Positions 35,915 through 43,906 of a stretch of 64,000 nucleotides of DNA are shown here, piece by piece. How positions within the stretch are numbered: position 1 is the stretch's first letter; each line of letters opens with the position of its first letter. Under the pieces are notes generated by a model. The model was given only the letters and a program-made list of their open reading frames with translations. It had not been told where the DNA came from and searched no databases. The DNA is from JAGOEY01 sp017997515 (GTDB lineage Bacteria > Pseudomonadota > Gammaproteobacteria > Burkholderiales > Burkholderiaceae_C), in NCBI GenBank assembly GCA_026314275.1, contig CP111109.1:2542001-2606000 (forward strand), written 5' to 3'. The translations under genes and the position numbers were made by a program.

Positions 35915-36733
35915 TTAGCGGCCCAGGAAGCGTGGTTCGCGTTTTTCCATAAAAGCGCGGGGTCCTTCACGCGCGTCGTCCGAGGCCATCACCACGCGTT
36001 TGGCGTCGTTCTCCAGTGCATAGGCGTCGTCCAGTACCAGCCCGCTGGTGTCACGCACGGTGCGCTTCACCGCCTGCACAGCCACCGGGCCGTTGGCCGC
36101 AATTTTTTGCGCCAACGCGAGTGCCTGGGGCATGACGTCCCCGGCGGGCACCACGTGGTTGACCAGGCCGAAACGCTGCGCCTGTACGGCGGTGACGGCC
36201 TCGCCGGTCAGCAGCAACTCCATGGCCACCGCATGCGGAATCTGGCGCGCCAGGCGCACCAGCGACCCTGCAAACGGGATCACCCCCCGGCGCACCTCCG
36301 GCAGGGCAAAAACGGCATGGTCGGCCGCGATACGGATGTCGGTTCCCAGCACCATCTCCATACCCCCGGCCATACAGGCACCGTTGATGGCGGCGATCAG
36401 GGGTTTGTCGATGGGAAAGTCGCGCAGCGAAGACGCGGCCATCACAAACGGTTCTTCGAGCACGCGGCGGTCCCAGTCGTCGGTGGCCGGGCGGTCGCCA
36501 CTGATCAAAGGCAGCATCGTCCCCAGGTCACCGCCGGAGCAGAAGGCCTTGTCACCCGCACCGGTGAGGATGCCGACCCGCAGCGCCGGGTCTTCCACAA
36601 AGTCGCGCAGTGCGTCTGCCAGGCGGCAGACCAGTTCGGGCGTGAGTGCGTTACGCGCCGCAGGGCGGTTCAGCGTGAAGGTGGCGATGGCGCCAGACTT
36701 GGTATACAGCAGGGGCAGGGGTGTATCAGGCAA
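35915..36733 (-). CDS. Enoyl-CoA hydratase/isomerase family protein
   Basis: 272 aa from a TTG start at 36733 that follows GAGGAG at 7 nt and overlaps the ligase stop. Crotonase features include the oxyanion-hole segment DKAFCSGGDL (about 65) and GGMEMVLGTD with the first catalytic Glu. The second Glu lies in LPEVRRG. It hydrates enoyl-CoA esters. Middle gene of the ligase-hydratase-SDR operon. Confidence 0.9.
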   Translation of the reverse strand: MPDTPLPLLYTKSGAIATFTLNRPAARNALTPELVCRLADALRDFVEDPALRVGILTGAGDKAFCSGGDLGTMLPLISGDRPATDDWDRRVLEEPFVMAASSLRDFPIDKPLIAAINGACMAGGMEMVLGTDIRIAADHAVFALPEVRRGVIPFAGSLVRLARQIPHAVAMELLLTGEAVTAVQAQRFGLVNHVVPAGDVMPQALALAQKIAANGPVAVQAVKRTVRDTSGLVLDDAYALENDAKRVVMASDDAREGPRAFMEKREPRFLGR

Positions 36734-38444
36734 GGTGGCTCTCCTCTTCCTTGAGCGCGGCCACCAGCTGGTCGCGCAGGTCGAACTTCTTGACCTTCCC
36801 GCTCGGTGTGAGCGGGTACGTATCCACAAAACGGATGTACTTGGGCAGTTTGTGCCGGCCGATGTTGGCGCGGCAGTAAGCCTCGACCTCGGCGGCGCTC
36901 AGGGTGTGCCCCTCGCGGGTCTGGATAAAAGCTGCAGCTTCCTCGCCCATGTACGGGTCGGGAATCCCCACGATCTGCGCCTGTTTGATGGCGGGGTGGC
37001 GCATCAGGAAACTCTCCACCTCGGCCGGGTAGACGTTTTCGCCCCCCCGGATGATCATGTCCTTGATACGCCCGGCGATGCGGATGTAGCCCTCGGCGTC
37101 CATCGTAGCCAGGTCCCCGCTGTGCAGCCAGCCATCGGCATCAATGGCCTCAGTGGTTTTTTCGGGCATGCGGTAATAACCCTTCATCACACCAAACCCC
37201 TTCACCAGCAGCTCACCCACCTGGCCCAGCGCCACCGGCTGGTTGTTCACATCCACGATCTGCACCGACACATGGGCCAGCGGTTTGCCCACCGTGGCGG
37301 ACTTGAGCTCGAAGCTGTCGCTGGCGGGTGTGCCGGTGACCATGGGGCTGGCTTCGGTCATGCCAAAACCGATCACCGGGTCGGCACCAAACTGCCGTTT
37401 GACCTGTTCCAGCACTGGCACGGGAATAGGCGTGCCGCCCGACAGCACCAGCCGCAGGCTGCGGGTGTTGAACTCTGCCGCCTGGGGGTGCTGCAGCATG
37501 GCGATCAGCATGGTGGGCACACCGTGCAGGATGGTGGCGCGCTCCTGCTCCACCAGCTGCAGCAGCTTCAAGGGGTCGAACTGCACTGCCTTGACCAGCG
37601 TGCCGCCATGGGCCAGCAAGCCCAGCACGTCCAGCACATTACCCGCCGTGTGGAAAAACGGCATGGCGGTCACCATCCGGTCACCCGGCCGAAAACCCGC
37701 CCGCAGGCCAAACAGCCGGGCATTGTTGAGTGTGCCGCGGTGGGTGATCATTGCGCCCTTGGGAGCCCCGGTGGTGCCACTGGTGAACTGGATCTGTGAC
37801 ACGTCGCCAGGGCGCACGGCGGCCTGGCGCTGGCGCAGCGTGTCGGTCGGCACGTCCTGGCCCAGGTCCAGCATGTCGGCAAAAGGCAGCGCACCTGGAC
37901 GGCCCTGGCCGGCACCAATCAGCACCACCTGGCGCAGGCAGGGGTAGCTGTCGGATGCAATCGGCTCCAGCGCCGTGTTCGAGCGCTGGGCCAGTGTGGG
38001 CACCAGGCTGGCGAGTGCGGCGTAGTAGGCGTTGCCCCGGTGTTCGGCCATCAGCAGCAGCGTGTGGACTTCGGCCTGGCGCAGCAGGTAGTCCAGCTCG
38101 CTGACCCGCACGTTGGTGTTGACGGTGACCAGCACGGCACCGATCTTGGGCACCGCCAGCTCCAGCAGCAGCCACTCTGGCACGTTGGTGGCCAGCACGG
38201 CCACCTTGTCACCGGCCTGCACCCCCAGCGCAATGAGGCCGCGTGCCACGTCGTTCACGCGGTCACGCAGGGCGCTGAACCCGAGCCGCAACTCCAGGCC
38301 GTCTTCAGGGTACCGGTACACCACCGCGTCCTGTTCGCCGTAGGTCTCGGCCTGGCGGTCCAGCATGTCGCCCAGGGTCAGGTCCAGCAGTTCATGCCCT
38401 TCCGTTTCCGCATCCCAGATGGATACATTGCCTCGTATTGCCAT
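36726..38444 (-). CDS. AMP-dependent acyl-CoA synthetase
   Basis: 572 aa from ATG 38444 (MAIRGNVSIWDAE). It has the ANL motifs: P-loop FTSGTTGAPKG (about 215), GMTEASPMV, GRIKDMIIRGGENV, and the C-terminal catalytic Lys in TPSGKVKKF. It activates a carboxylic acid to its CoA ester, feeding the hydratase and SDR encoded downstream. Chain length or aromatic preference cannot be read from sequence. A weak ribosome site makes the start less sure. Confidence 0.9.
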   Translation of the reverse strand: MAIRGNVSIWDAETEGHELLDLTLGDMLDRQAETYGEQDAVVYRYPEDGLELRLGFSALRDRVNDVARGLIALGVQAGDKVAVLATNVPEWLLLELAVPKIGAVLVTVNTNVRVSELDYLLRQAEVHTLLLMAEHRGNAYYAALASLVPTLAQRSNTALEPIASDSYPCLRQVVLIGAGQGRPGALPFADMLDLGQDVPTDTLRQRQAAVRPGDVSQIQFTSGTTGAPKGAMITHRGTLNNARLFGLRAGFRPGDRMVTAMPFFHTAGNVLDVLGLLAHGGTLVKAVQFDPLKLLQLVEQERATILHGVPTMLIAMLQHPQAAEFNTRSLRLVLSGGTPIPVPVLEQVKRQFGADPVIGFGMTEASPMVTGTPASDSFELKSATVGKPLAHVSVQIVDVNNQPVALGQVGELLVKGFGVMKGYYRMPEKTTEAIDADGWLHSGDLATMDAEGYIRIAGRIKDMIIRGGENVYPAEVESFLMRHPAIKQAQIVGIPDPYMGEEAAAFIQTREGHTLSAAEVEAYCRANIGRHKLPKYIRFVDTYPLTPSGKVKKFDLRDQLVAALKEEESHLA

Positions 38445-38559
38445 AACGCGTGCCCCAGAGAAGAAGAGAAATGCCGCACGCATGCGGCTTCTGGTCACTG
38501 TAGTGGCATTCCGGCAGGAACCTTGTCCTCCTAAAGGGTGACAGCCGCCGCGCAGGTTC

Positions 38560-39459
38560 CTAGCGCCGCGCCGACACCACAATCCCCGCCACGATCAGCG
38601 CAAACGCCACACCGTGGTACCAGTGCGGCAGCTCGCCCAGAAACGCTGCGGACATCAGCGCCGCAAACAGCGGCGTGAGGTTCAGGAAGAACGCCGCCAC
38701 ATTGGGCCCCGCCTGCTGCACACCCGCGCCCCAGCTGCGGTAGGCCAGGATGGCCGGGCCGATGGCGATGTAGAGCAGGGCGGCGACCAGGGGCAGGCCC
38801 CAGGCGATGGTCTGCGGGCTGAGCAGCCATTCACCGGCGGCAAAGCTGCCCGACCAGCCCAGGCCAAACACCATCTGCGCCATCAGGAAGGCGGCCCAGT
38901 TCTGCCGCACGCTGGCGGGCTCGGTGGTGCGGGCCAGCAGCCAGCTGTAGAACGCCCACGAGATGGTGGCCAGCAGCATGTAAATGTCTCCGGGCACCAG
39001 CCGCAGGGCCAGCAACTGGCTCCATTCGCCCCGGCTCAGCACCAGCAGCACACCGGCGATGGACAGCGCCGCACTGGCGATCTGCCTGCGCGACACCGTG
39101 GCCCCAAAAAACATCCAGCCAATGCCCAGCATCCACACCGGCATGCTGGACGCCACCAGGGTCACGTTGATGGGTGTGGAGGTTTGCAGCGCCAGGTACT
39201 GCAGCGCGTTGTAGATACCGATCCCCAGCAGCCCCAGCAACGCGTAGCGCCGCCAATGCGGCCACAGTGGGCTGCCACGGCGCAGCACCTGGCCTGCAAA
39301 CGGGAGCAGCAGCGCAAAGGCCAGCATCCAGCGCAGAAAGTTCAGCGTCATCGGCGGCACCAGCTCGTGCACCATCCGGCCCACCACCGCGTTCCCCGCC
39401 CACAGCAGCGGGGGCAAAGTTAACAGGGCAATGGTGGTGGGGGTCAGGCGCTGGTGCAT
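38560..39459 (-). CDS. EamA-family (DMT) transporter
   Basis: 299 aa from ATG 39459 (MHQRLTPTTIALL). Ten membrane spans form two EamA halves. It is a different protein from the one at 33195. It stands 115 nt upstream of the acyl-CoA ligase on the same strand and could share its transcript. Substrate unknown. Confidence 0.88.
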   Translation of the reverse strand: MHQRLTPTTIALLTLPPLLWAGNAVVGRMVHELVPPMTLNFLRWMLAFALLLPFAGQVLRRGSPLWPHWRRYALLGLLGIGIYNALQYLALQTSTPINVTLVASSMPVWMLGIGWMFFGATVSRRQIASAALSIAGVLLVLSRGEWSQLLALRLVPGDIYMLLATISWAFYSWLLARTTEPASVRQNWAAFLMAQMVFGLGWSGSFAAGEWLLSPQTIAWGLPLVAALLYIAIGPAILAYRSWGAGVQQAGPNVAAFFLNLTPLFAALMSAAFLGELPHWYHGVAFALIVAGIVVSARR

Positions 39460-39618
39460 CGTGGTCACAAACCGGGGTGGGTGTTCGGGCGGAACCGGAG
39501 ACTGTAACCATCTTGCGGCAGCCCTGCAGGCCGTGGTGTGGATGCCGTGGCGGTCGGACATGGCCGCTGGGTGGCGCGGCGAGGGCCAAAAACCGTGGCA
39601 CGATGCCAGCCTGCTTTG

Positions 39619-39886
39619 AGAACGTGTTCAATGTTTTTTGGAGATTGCATTGGAGTGCAATCGGGATGAGTGGGTGGCCCGGATGCGCCGCATGGGCTCC
39701 TGCCCATGCCAGCAGCTGGGGCGCGCAATCACCCGATTTCACTCCAACCCTTCGGGCAAGTGCCTTTTCGGGCGGTCTGCGGCGTTGCAGCGCTTGTCCA
39801 TAGCCGGGCTATGGACTGCGCACTGCGCCTTGCATCCCATCCCGAAAAGACACTTGTGCAACTCCAAAAAACATTGAACACGTTCT
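39619..39886. repeat. 268-bp element bounded by perfect 25-bp inverted repeats
   Basis: Arms 39619-39643 (AGAACGTGTTCAATGTTTTT...) and 39862-39886 are exact reverse complements. Inner similarity continues (GGAGTGCAATCGG against CCGATTTCACTCC). A long imperfect palindrome is centred on CCATAGCC-GGGCTATGG at 39797-39815. It fills most of the 451-nt gap between divergent genes. No protein is encoded. MITE-like. Confidence 0.8.
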
Positions 39887-39910
39887 TAGCCAACCCCTTC
39901 AGGAGACACC

Positions 39911-40897
39911 ATGACCCAAGCCATTCATATCCACCAACACGGTGGACCCGAGCAACTGCAGCTGGTGGACGTTACGGTGGGGGAGCCGGGCCCGGGCGAG
40001 ATTCGCATCCGCCACAAGGCCATCGGCCTGAACTTCATCGACGTGTACCACCGCACCGGCCTGTACCCACTGGCCATGCCTGCGGGCATCGGTATGGAGG
40101 CCTCGGGCATCGTCGAAGCGGTGGGTCAAGGTGTGACCCACCTGCAAGTCGGCGACCGCGCCGCCTATGCCAGCCAGCCGCCCGGCAGCTACTGCGAAGT
40201 GCGGGTGATGCCCGCCCAGTGTGTGTGCAAACTGCCCGACGCCATCAGCTTCGAGACCGGCGCGGCCATGATGCTCAAGGGCCTGACCGCGCAGTACCTG
40301 CTGAAGAAAACCCGCCCGGTCGAGGGCCTGGAGCCAGGTGACTTTGTGCTGTTCCACGCCGCCGCCGGTGGTGTGGGCCTGATCGCTTGCCAGTGGGCCA
40401 AGGCGCTGGGCCTGCAACTCATCGGCACGGCAGGGTCGGACGCCAAATGCCAGCTGGCGCTGGCCAATGGCGCGGCGCATGCCATCAACTATCAGCAAGA
40501 AGACTTTGCCGCGCGGGTGAAAGAGATCACCGGCGGCAAGGGTGTGAAGGTGGTGTACGACTCGGTCGGCAAGGACACTTGGGACAAGTCGCTCGACTGC
40601 CTGCGCCCCTTCGGCCTGATGGCGAGTTTTGGCAACGCATCGGGCCCGGTGGCACCGTTTGCCCCCGGCTCCCTGGGCGCGAAGGGCTCGCTCTACGTCA
40701 CACGCCAGACCCTGTTCACCCACATCGCCACCCGCGAGTCCACCCAGGCCATGGCCGATGATTTGTTCGAGGTGGTGGCCAGCGGCAAGGTCAAGATCCA
40801 CATTGCGCAGCAGTACCCGCTGGCGCAGGTGCAGCAGGCGCACCGCGACCTGGAAGCCCGCAAGACCACGGGTTGCACCATCCTGACCCTGCCGTGA
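39911..40897 (+). CDS. NADPH:quinone reductase, zinc-free MDR family
   Basis: 328 aa. The N-terminal GroES-like half is followed by a Rossmann half with the AAAGGVGLIACQWAK motif at about 145, and no zinc-ligand cysteines. Typical QOR1 enzymes reduce quinones or enones with NADPH. A 39-nt leader separates the ATG from the end of the inverted-repeat element. The stop overlaps the NUDIX start (GTGA). Confidence 0.93.
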   Translation: MTQAIHIHQHGGPEQLQLVDVTVGEPGPGEIRIRHKAIGLNFIDVYHRTGLYPLAMPAGIGMEASGIVEAVGQGVTHLQVGDRAAYASQPPGSYCEVRVMPAQCVCKLPDAISFETGAAMMLKGLTAQYLLKKTRPVEGLEPGDFVLFHAAAGGVGLIACQWAKALGLQLIGTAGSDAKCQLALANGAAHAINYQQEDFAARVKEITGGKGVKVVYDSVGKDTWDKSLDCLRPFGLMASFGNASGPVAPFAPGSLGAKGSLYVTRQTLFTHIATRESTQAMADDLFEVVASGKVKIHIAQQYPLAQVQQAHRDLEARKTTGCTILTLP

Positions 40898-41709
40898 CAC
40901 CCGCACCGTCCTGGCTGGCAGCGGCCCGCCTTGCAGCCCAGCAGCCGCCGCTGCGGGTGCGCTGGCCGCTGTGGGTGGCGGGCCAGGTGGTGGGGTCGGT
41001 AGAGCCCCATGTTTTGAATGAAATTGGCCTCCAGCGCATAGTGGATGAGCGCCATGTGCTATCAAATCAGGAGTTTAAGGGTGCACCTGCCTGGGTACTG
41101 GATACACCACCGGACGGCACCACTGCCGCGCTGAATGCGCTGGCCGATGCCCTGCGCGCCCGGGGTGTGTGCGGCCCCTGGCGCAACGAGCAGTTGCGGG
41201 TGCTGAACCGCGCCGGTGAACCTGTAGGCACCATCGAGCGGGGAGCCGTGCGGGTGCTGGGCCTGGCCACCCAGGCGGTGCACCTGGTCGGCCATACGGG
41301 TGATGGCCACCTGTGGGTGCAGCAGCGTGCCTTCAACAAACCCAACAACCCCGGCCAGTGGGACACGCTGATGGGGGGCATGGTGTCCGCCGCCGACACC
41401 CTGCAGCAGGCACTAACGCGTGAAACCTGGGAAGAAGCGGGGCTGCAGGTGCACACCCTGCAAACGGTGGCCCACGGTGGCCATCTGGATTTTGCCCGCC
41501 CGGCGGACGAGGCCAGTGGCGCGGGCTACATGGTGGAGCGCATCGACTGGTTTCACGCCACCGTGCCCGACGGCATGGTGCCGGTGAACCAGGACGGTGA
41601 AGTGGAGCGGTTTGAATTGCTGCCGCCCGGTGAAGTCCACCGCCGCCTGGCCCAGGGGGCTTTCACGCCCGAAGCGGCCTTGGTGCTGGCGGCCTACTTC
41701 GGGTGGTGA
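40894..41709 (+). CDS. NUDIX hydrolase with DUF4743 N-terminal domain
   Basis: 271 aa from GTG 40894, coupled by a GTGA overlap. The DUF4743 part (about 1-125) is followed by a Nudix box, GMVSAADTLQQALTRETWEEAGL, here described by its keys: Gly, Asp in place of the first Glu, and RETWEEAG. Related proteins degrade damaged thiamine diphosphate, so that is the best guess. Residues about 40-59 are encoded by a reverse-oriented dispersed repeat (41011-41070). Confidence 0.85.
   Translation: MTPAPSWLAAARLAAQQPPLRVRWPLWVAGQVVGSVEPHVLNEIGLQRIVDERHVLSNQEFKGAPAWVLDTPPDGTTAALNALADALRARGVCGPWRNEQLRVLNRAGEPVGTIERGAVRVLGLATQAVHLVGHTGDGHLWVQQRAFNKPNNPGQWDTLMGGMVSAADTLQQALTRETWEEAGLQVHTLQTVAHGGHLDFARPADEASGAGYMVERIDWFHATVPDGMVPVNQDGEVERFELLPPGEVHRRLAQGAFTPEAALVLAAYFGW
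41011..41070 (-). repeat. Dispersed ~60-bp repeat inside NUDIX gene
   Basis: Read on the minus strand it starts CTGATTTGATAGCACATGG, then GCGC...TGCGCTGGAGGCC and an AT-rich tail, a close match to copies at 10478 and 47932. It is open in the gene's sense frame. Confidence 0.85.
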
Positions 41710-41724
41710 TGGCTGACTTGAAAC

Positions 41725-43377
41725 TCAGGGCACCAGCGGTTCCCGCAGCCGGTTCGGTGCCAGCGCCCCGGCCGACTCCAGGATCGGGTAGGCGATCGAA
41801 CAGATGTGCGAGTTGATGCGCTTCAGGTCGTGGATCAAGTCAATGTGCAAGGAGCTGGTCTCGATACTCTGCTGCGTGTTGTCCGACAGGCGCACCAGGT
41901 GGGTGTCGTTATAGGCACGCTCCAGGTCGCGGAAGCGGGCTTTTTCTTCGAGCAGCTTCTGCGCGTCGCGCACATTGCCGTTCAAAAACACACTCATGCC
42001 CAGGCGCAGGTTGTCCACCAGCCGGGCATGTAACTCGACGATTTCGGCCATACCGGCGTCCGAGAAGTTGCGGCCCTTCTTGATCTTTTTGTCTTCGATG
42101 TCGATCAGGATACGTTCGATGCTGTCGCCAATCTGCTCCATGTTGATGGTGAAGCTGATGATGTCGGCCCAGCGCCGCGCCTCCACCTCACCCAGCGCCT
42201 CGCGCGAGATTTTGGTCAGGTAATACTTGATGGCCGAGTACAACTCGTCCACCGTGTCGTCCATCTTGCGCAGCTCCTTGGCCAGCCCGATGTCGTTGGT
42301 GCGGATCACCGTCAGCATGCCCAGCATCATGGTCTCGACCACATCGGCCTGGTGCAGCGCCTCACGCGCGGCGCATGAGATGGCCAGCGACGGTGTGGAC
42401 AGCGCAGATGCGTCCAGATGGCGCGGGCGCAGCGCCGCACCGGCAGTCGGTGCGGGCTTGGGCAGCAGCCGCTGCACCAGGCGTGCCACCCAGTGGGTCA
42501 GCCCGATGAAGCCCACACTGATCACGATGTTGAACGCCAGGTGGAACAACACCACGTTTTGTGTGTCGTCGGGCAGCAGCGGGCGCACATGGCGCAGCCA
42601 CTGGCCCATGAACGGGGCCACCAGCGCCACCCCCAGCATCTTGAACATCAGGTTGCCCACGGTGACCTGGCGCACCTCCATGGTCGACTTGGCGGTGGTG
42701 ATGACGGCCAGCAGCCCGCTGCCCAGGTTGGCGCCCAGCACCAAGCCTAGCGCCACGTCCAGCGGCACCACGTTGGCGCTGGCCATTGCGGCCACCAGCA
42801 GCACGATGGCCAGGCTGGAATAGGCCACGATGGCCAGCACCGCACCCACCGTAATCTCCAGCAGGATGTCGCTGTTGAGTGACACCAGCACCGCCTTCAT
42901 GGCGGGGGACGACAGCAGCGGGCCGGTGGCCTCCACCACCATCTGCAGCGCCAGCAGCATCAGGCCCAGGCCAATCAGCACCCGGCCCACCCGGCCAGAG
43001 GTGCTGGTCGGCCGTGAGATGAACAGCACCACCCCGACAAAAATCAACAGCGGCGACAGCCACGACAGGTCGATGGAAAACAGCACCGCCATCACCGCTG
43101 TGCCAATGTCGGCCCCCCGCATCACTGCCAGCGCCGCGGGCAGCGTGATCAGCCCCTGGCCCACAAACGACGAGGTCATCAGCGAGGTCGCCGTGCTGGA
43201 CTGCACCAGCGCCGTGACCCCGATGCCGGACAGCGCAGCGGTGAAGCGGTTGCCCATGCTGCGCGCAATGATCTGGCGCAGGTTGGCACCAAACACCCGC
43301 AGCACCCCCGTGCGCACGAGGTGGGTGCCCCACACCAGCAAGGCGACGGCGGACACCAGGTTCAGTAAATGCTTCAT
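41725..43377 (-). CDS. Na/phosphate cotransporter family protein with PhoU-like domain
   Basis: 550 aa. About nine membrane segments occupy residues 1-310 with the paired QSSTATSLM-type motif (GVTALVQSSTATS). A helical PhoU-like domain fills about 335-535. It belongs to the NptA/YjbB group that moves phosphate with sodium, usually outward or for balance. It converges on the NUDIX gene with a 15-nt gap and is last in the ribF-ileS-lspA direction. Confidence 0.9.
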   Translation of the reverse strand: MKHLLNLVSAVALLVWGTHLVRTGVLRVFGANLRQIIARSMGNRFTAALSGIGVTALVQSSTATSLMTSSFVGQGLITLPAALAVMRGADIGTAVMAVLFSIDLSWLSPLLIFVGVVLFISRPTSTSGRVGRVLIGLGLMLLALQMVVEATGPLLSSPAMKAVLVSLNSDILLEITVGAVLAIVAYSSLAIVLLVAAMASANVVPLDVALGLVLGANLGSGLLAVITTAKSTMEVRQVTVGNLMFKMLGVALVAPFMGQWLRHVRPLLPDDTQNVVLFHLAFNIVISVGFIGLTHWVARLVQRLLPKPAPTAGAALRPRHLDASALSTPSLAISCAAREALHQADVVETMMLGMLTVIRTNDIGLAKELRKMDDTVDELYSAIKYYLTKISREALGEVEARRWADIISFTINMEQIGDSIERILIDIEDKKIKKGRNFSDAGMAEIVELHARLVDNLRLGMSVFLNGNVRDAQKLLEEKARFRDLERAYNDTHLVRLSDNTQQSIETSSLHIDLIHDLKRINSHICSIAYPILESAGALAPNRLREPLVP

Positions 43378-43396
43378 CGGGCAGCGTATGAGGGCA

Positions 43397-43906
43397 TCAT
43401 TTGCGGCCCCGGCGCACGCGCAGGATCTCGTCCAGGATCAAACAAACTGCACCAATCGTGATGGCCGCGTCGGCGATGTTGAAGGCCGGGAAGTGCCAGC
43501 CCCGGATGTGGAAGTCCAGAAAGTCCACCACGTAGCCGTGCATCATGCGGTCCACCACGTTGCCCACGGCACCGCCCAAGATACAGGCCAGCGCAAACGC
43601 AAACAGCTTTTGTTCCGAATGCCCCCGCAGCAGCGTGACGATAAAGATGGCCGCACCCACACCAATGGCGGTGAAGAACCAGCGTTGCCAGCCCGACGAC
43701 TGGGCCAGGAACGAAAACGCCGCACCCGTGTTGTGCACCCGCACCACGTTGAAGAAGCTGGTGACGTAGGTGGAGTCCCCCAGCTGGTAGTAACCCAGGA
43801 TCAGCGTCTTGGTGAACTGGTCGGCCAGGAAAATGATGAACGCCAGCGCCAGCCAGGGCCACATGCTGGCCCGGCCGCCGGATTTTTTGCCAGAAGCGGC
43901 TGCCAT
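43397..43906 (-). CDS. lspA: Prolipoprotein signal peptidase (signal peptidase II)
   Basis: 169 aa with four membrane spans. The catalytic aspartates lie in GNVVDRMMHGYVVDF and FNIADAAIT, the conserved LspA pair. It cleaves signal peptides of lipidated prolipoproteins in the inner membrane. Its ATG directly follows the ileS stop with no spacer, so translation is coupled, the usual ileS-lspA arrangement. Confidence 0.97.
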   Translation of the reverse strand: MAAASGKKSGGRASMWPWLALAFIIFLADQFTKTLILGYYQLGDSTYVTSFFNVVRVHNTGAAFSFLAQSSGWQRWFFTAIGVGAAIFIVTLLRGHSEQKLFAFALACILGGAVGNVVDRMMHGYVVDFLDFHIRGWHFPAFNIADAAITIGAVCLILDEILRVRRGRK

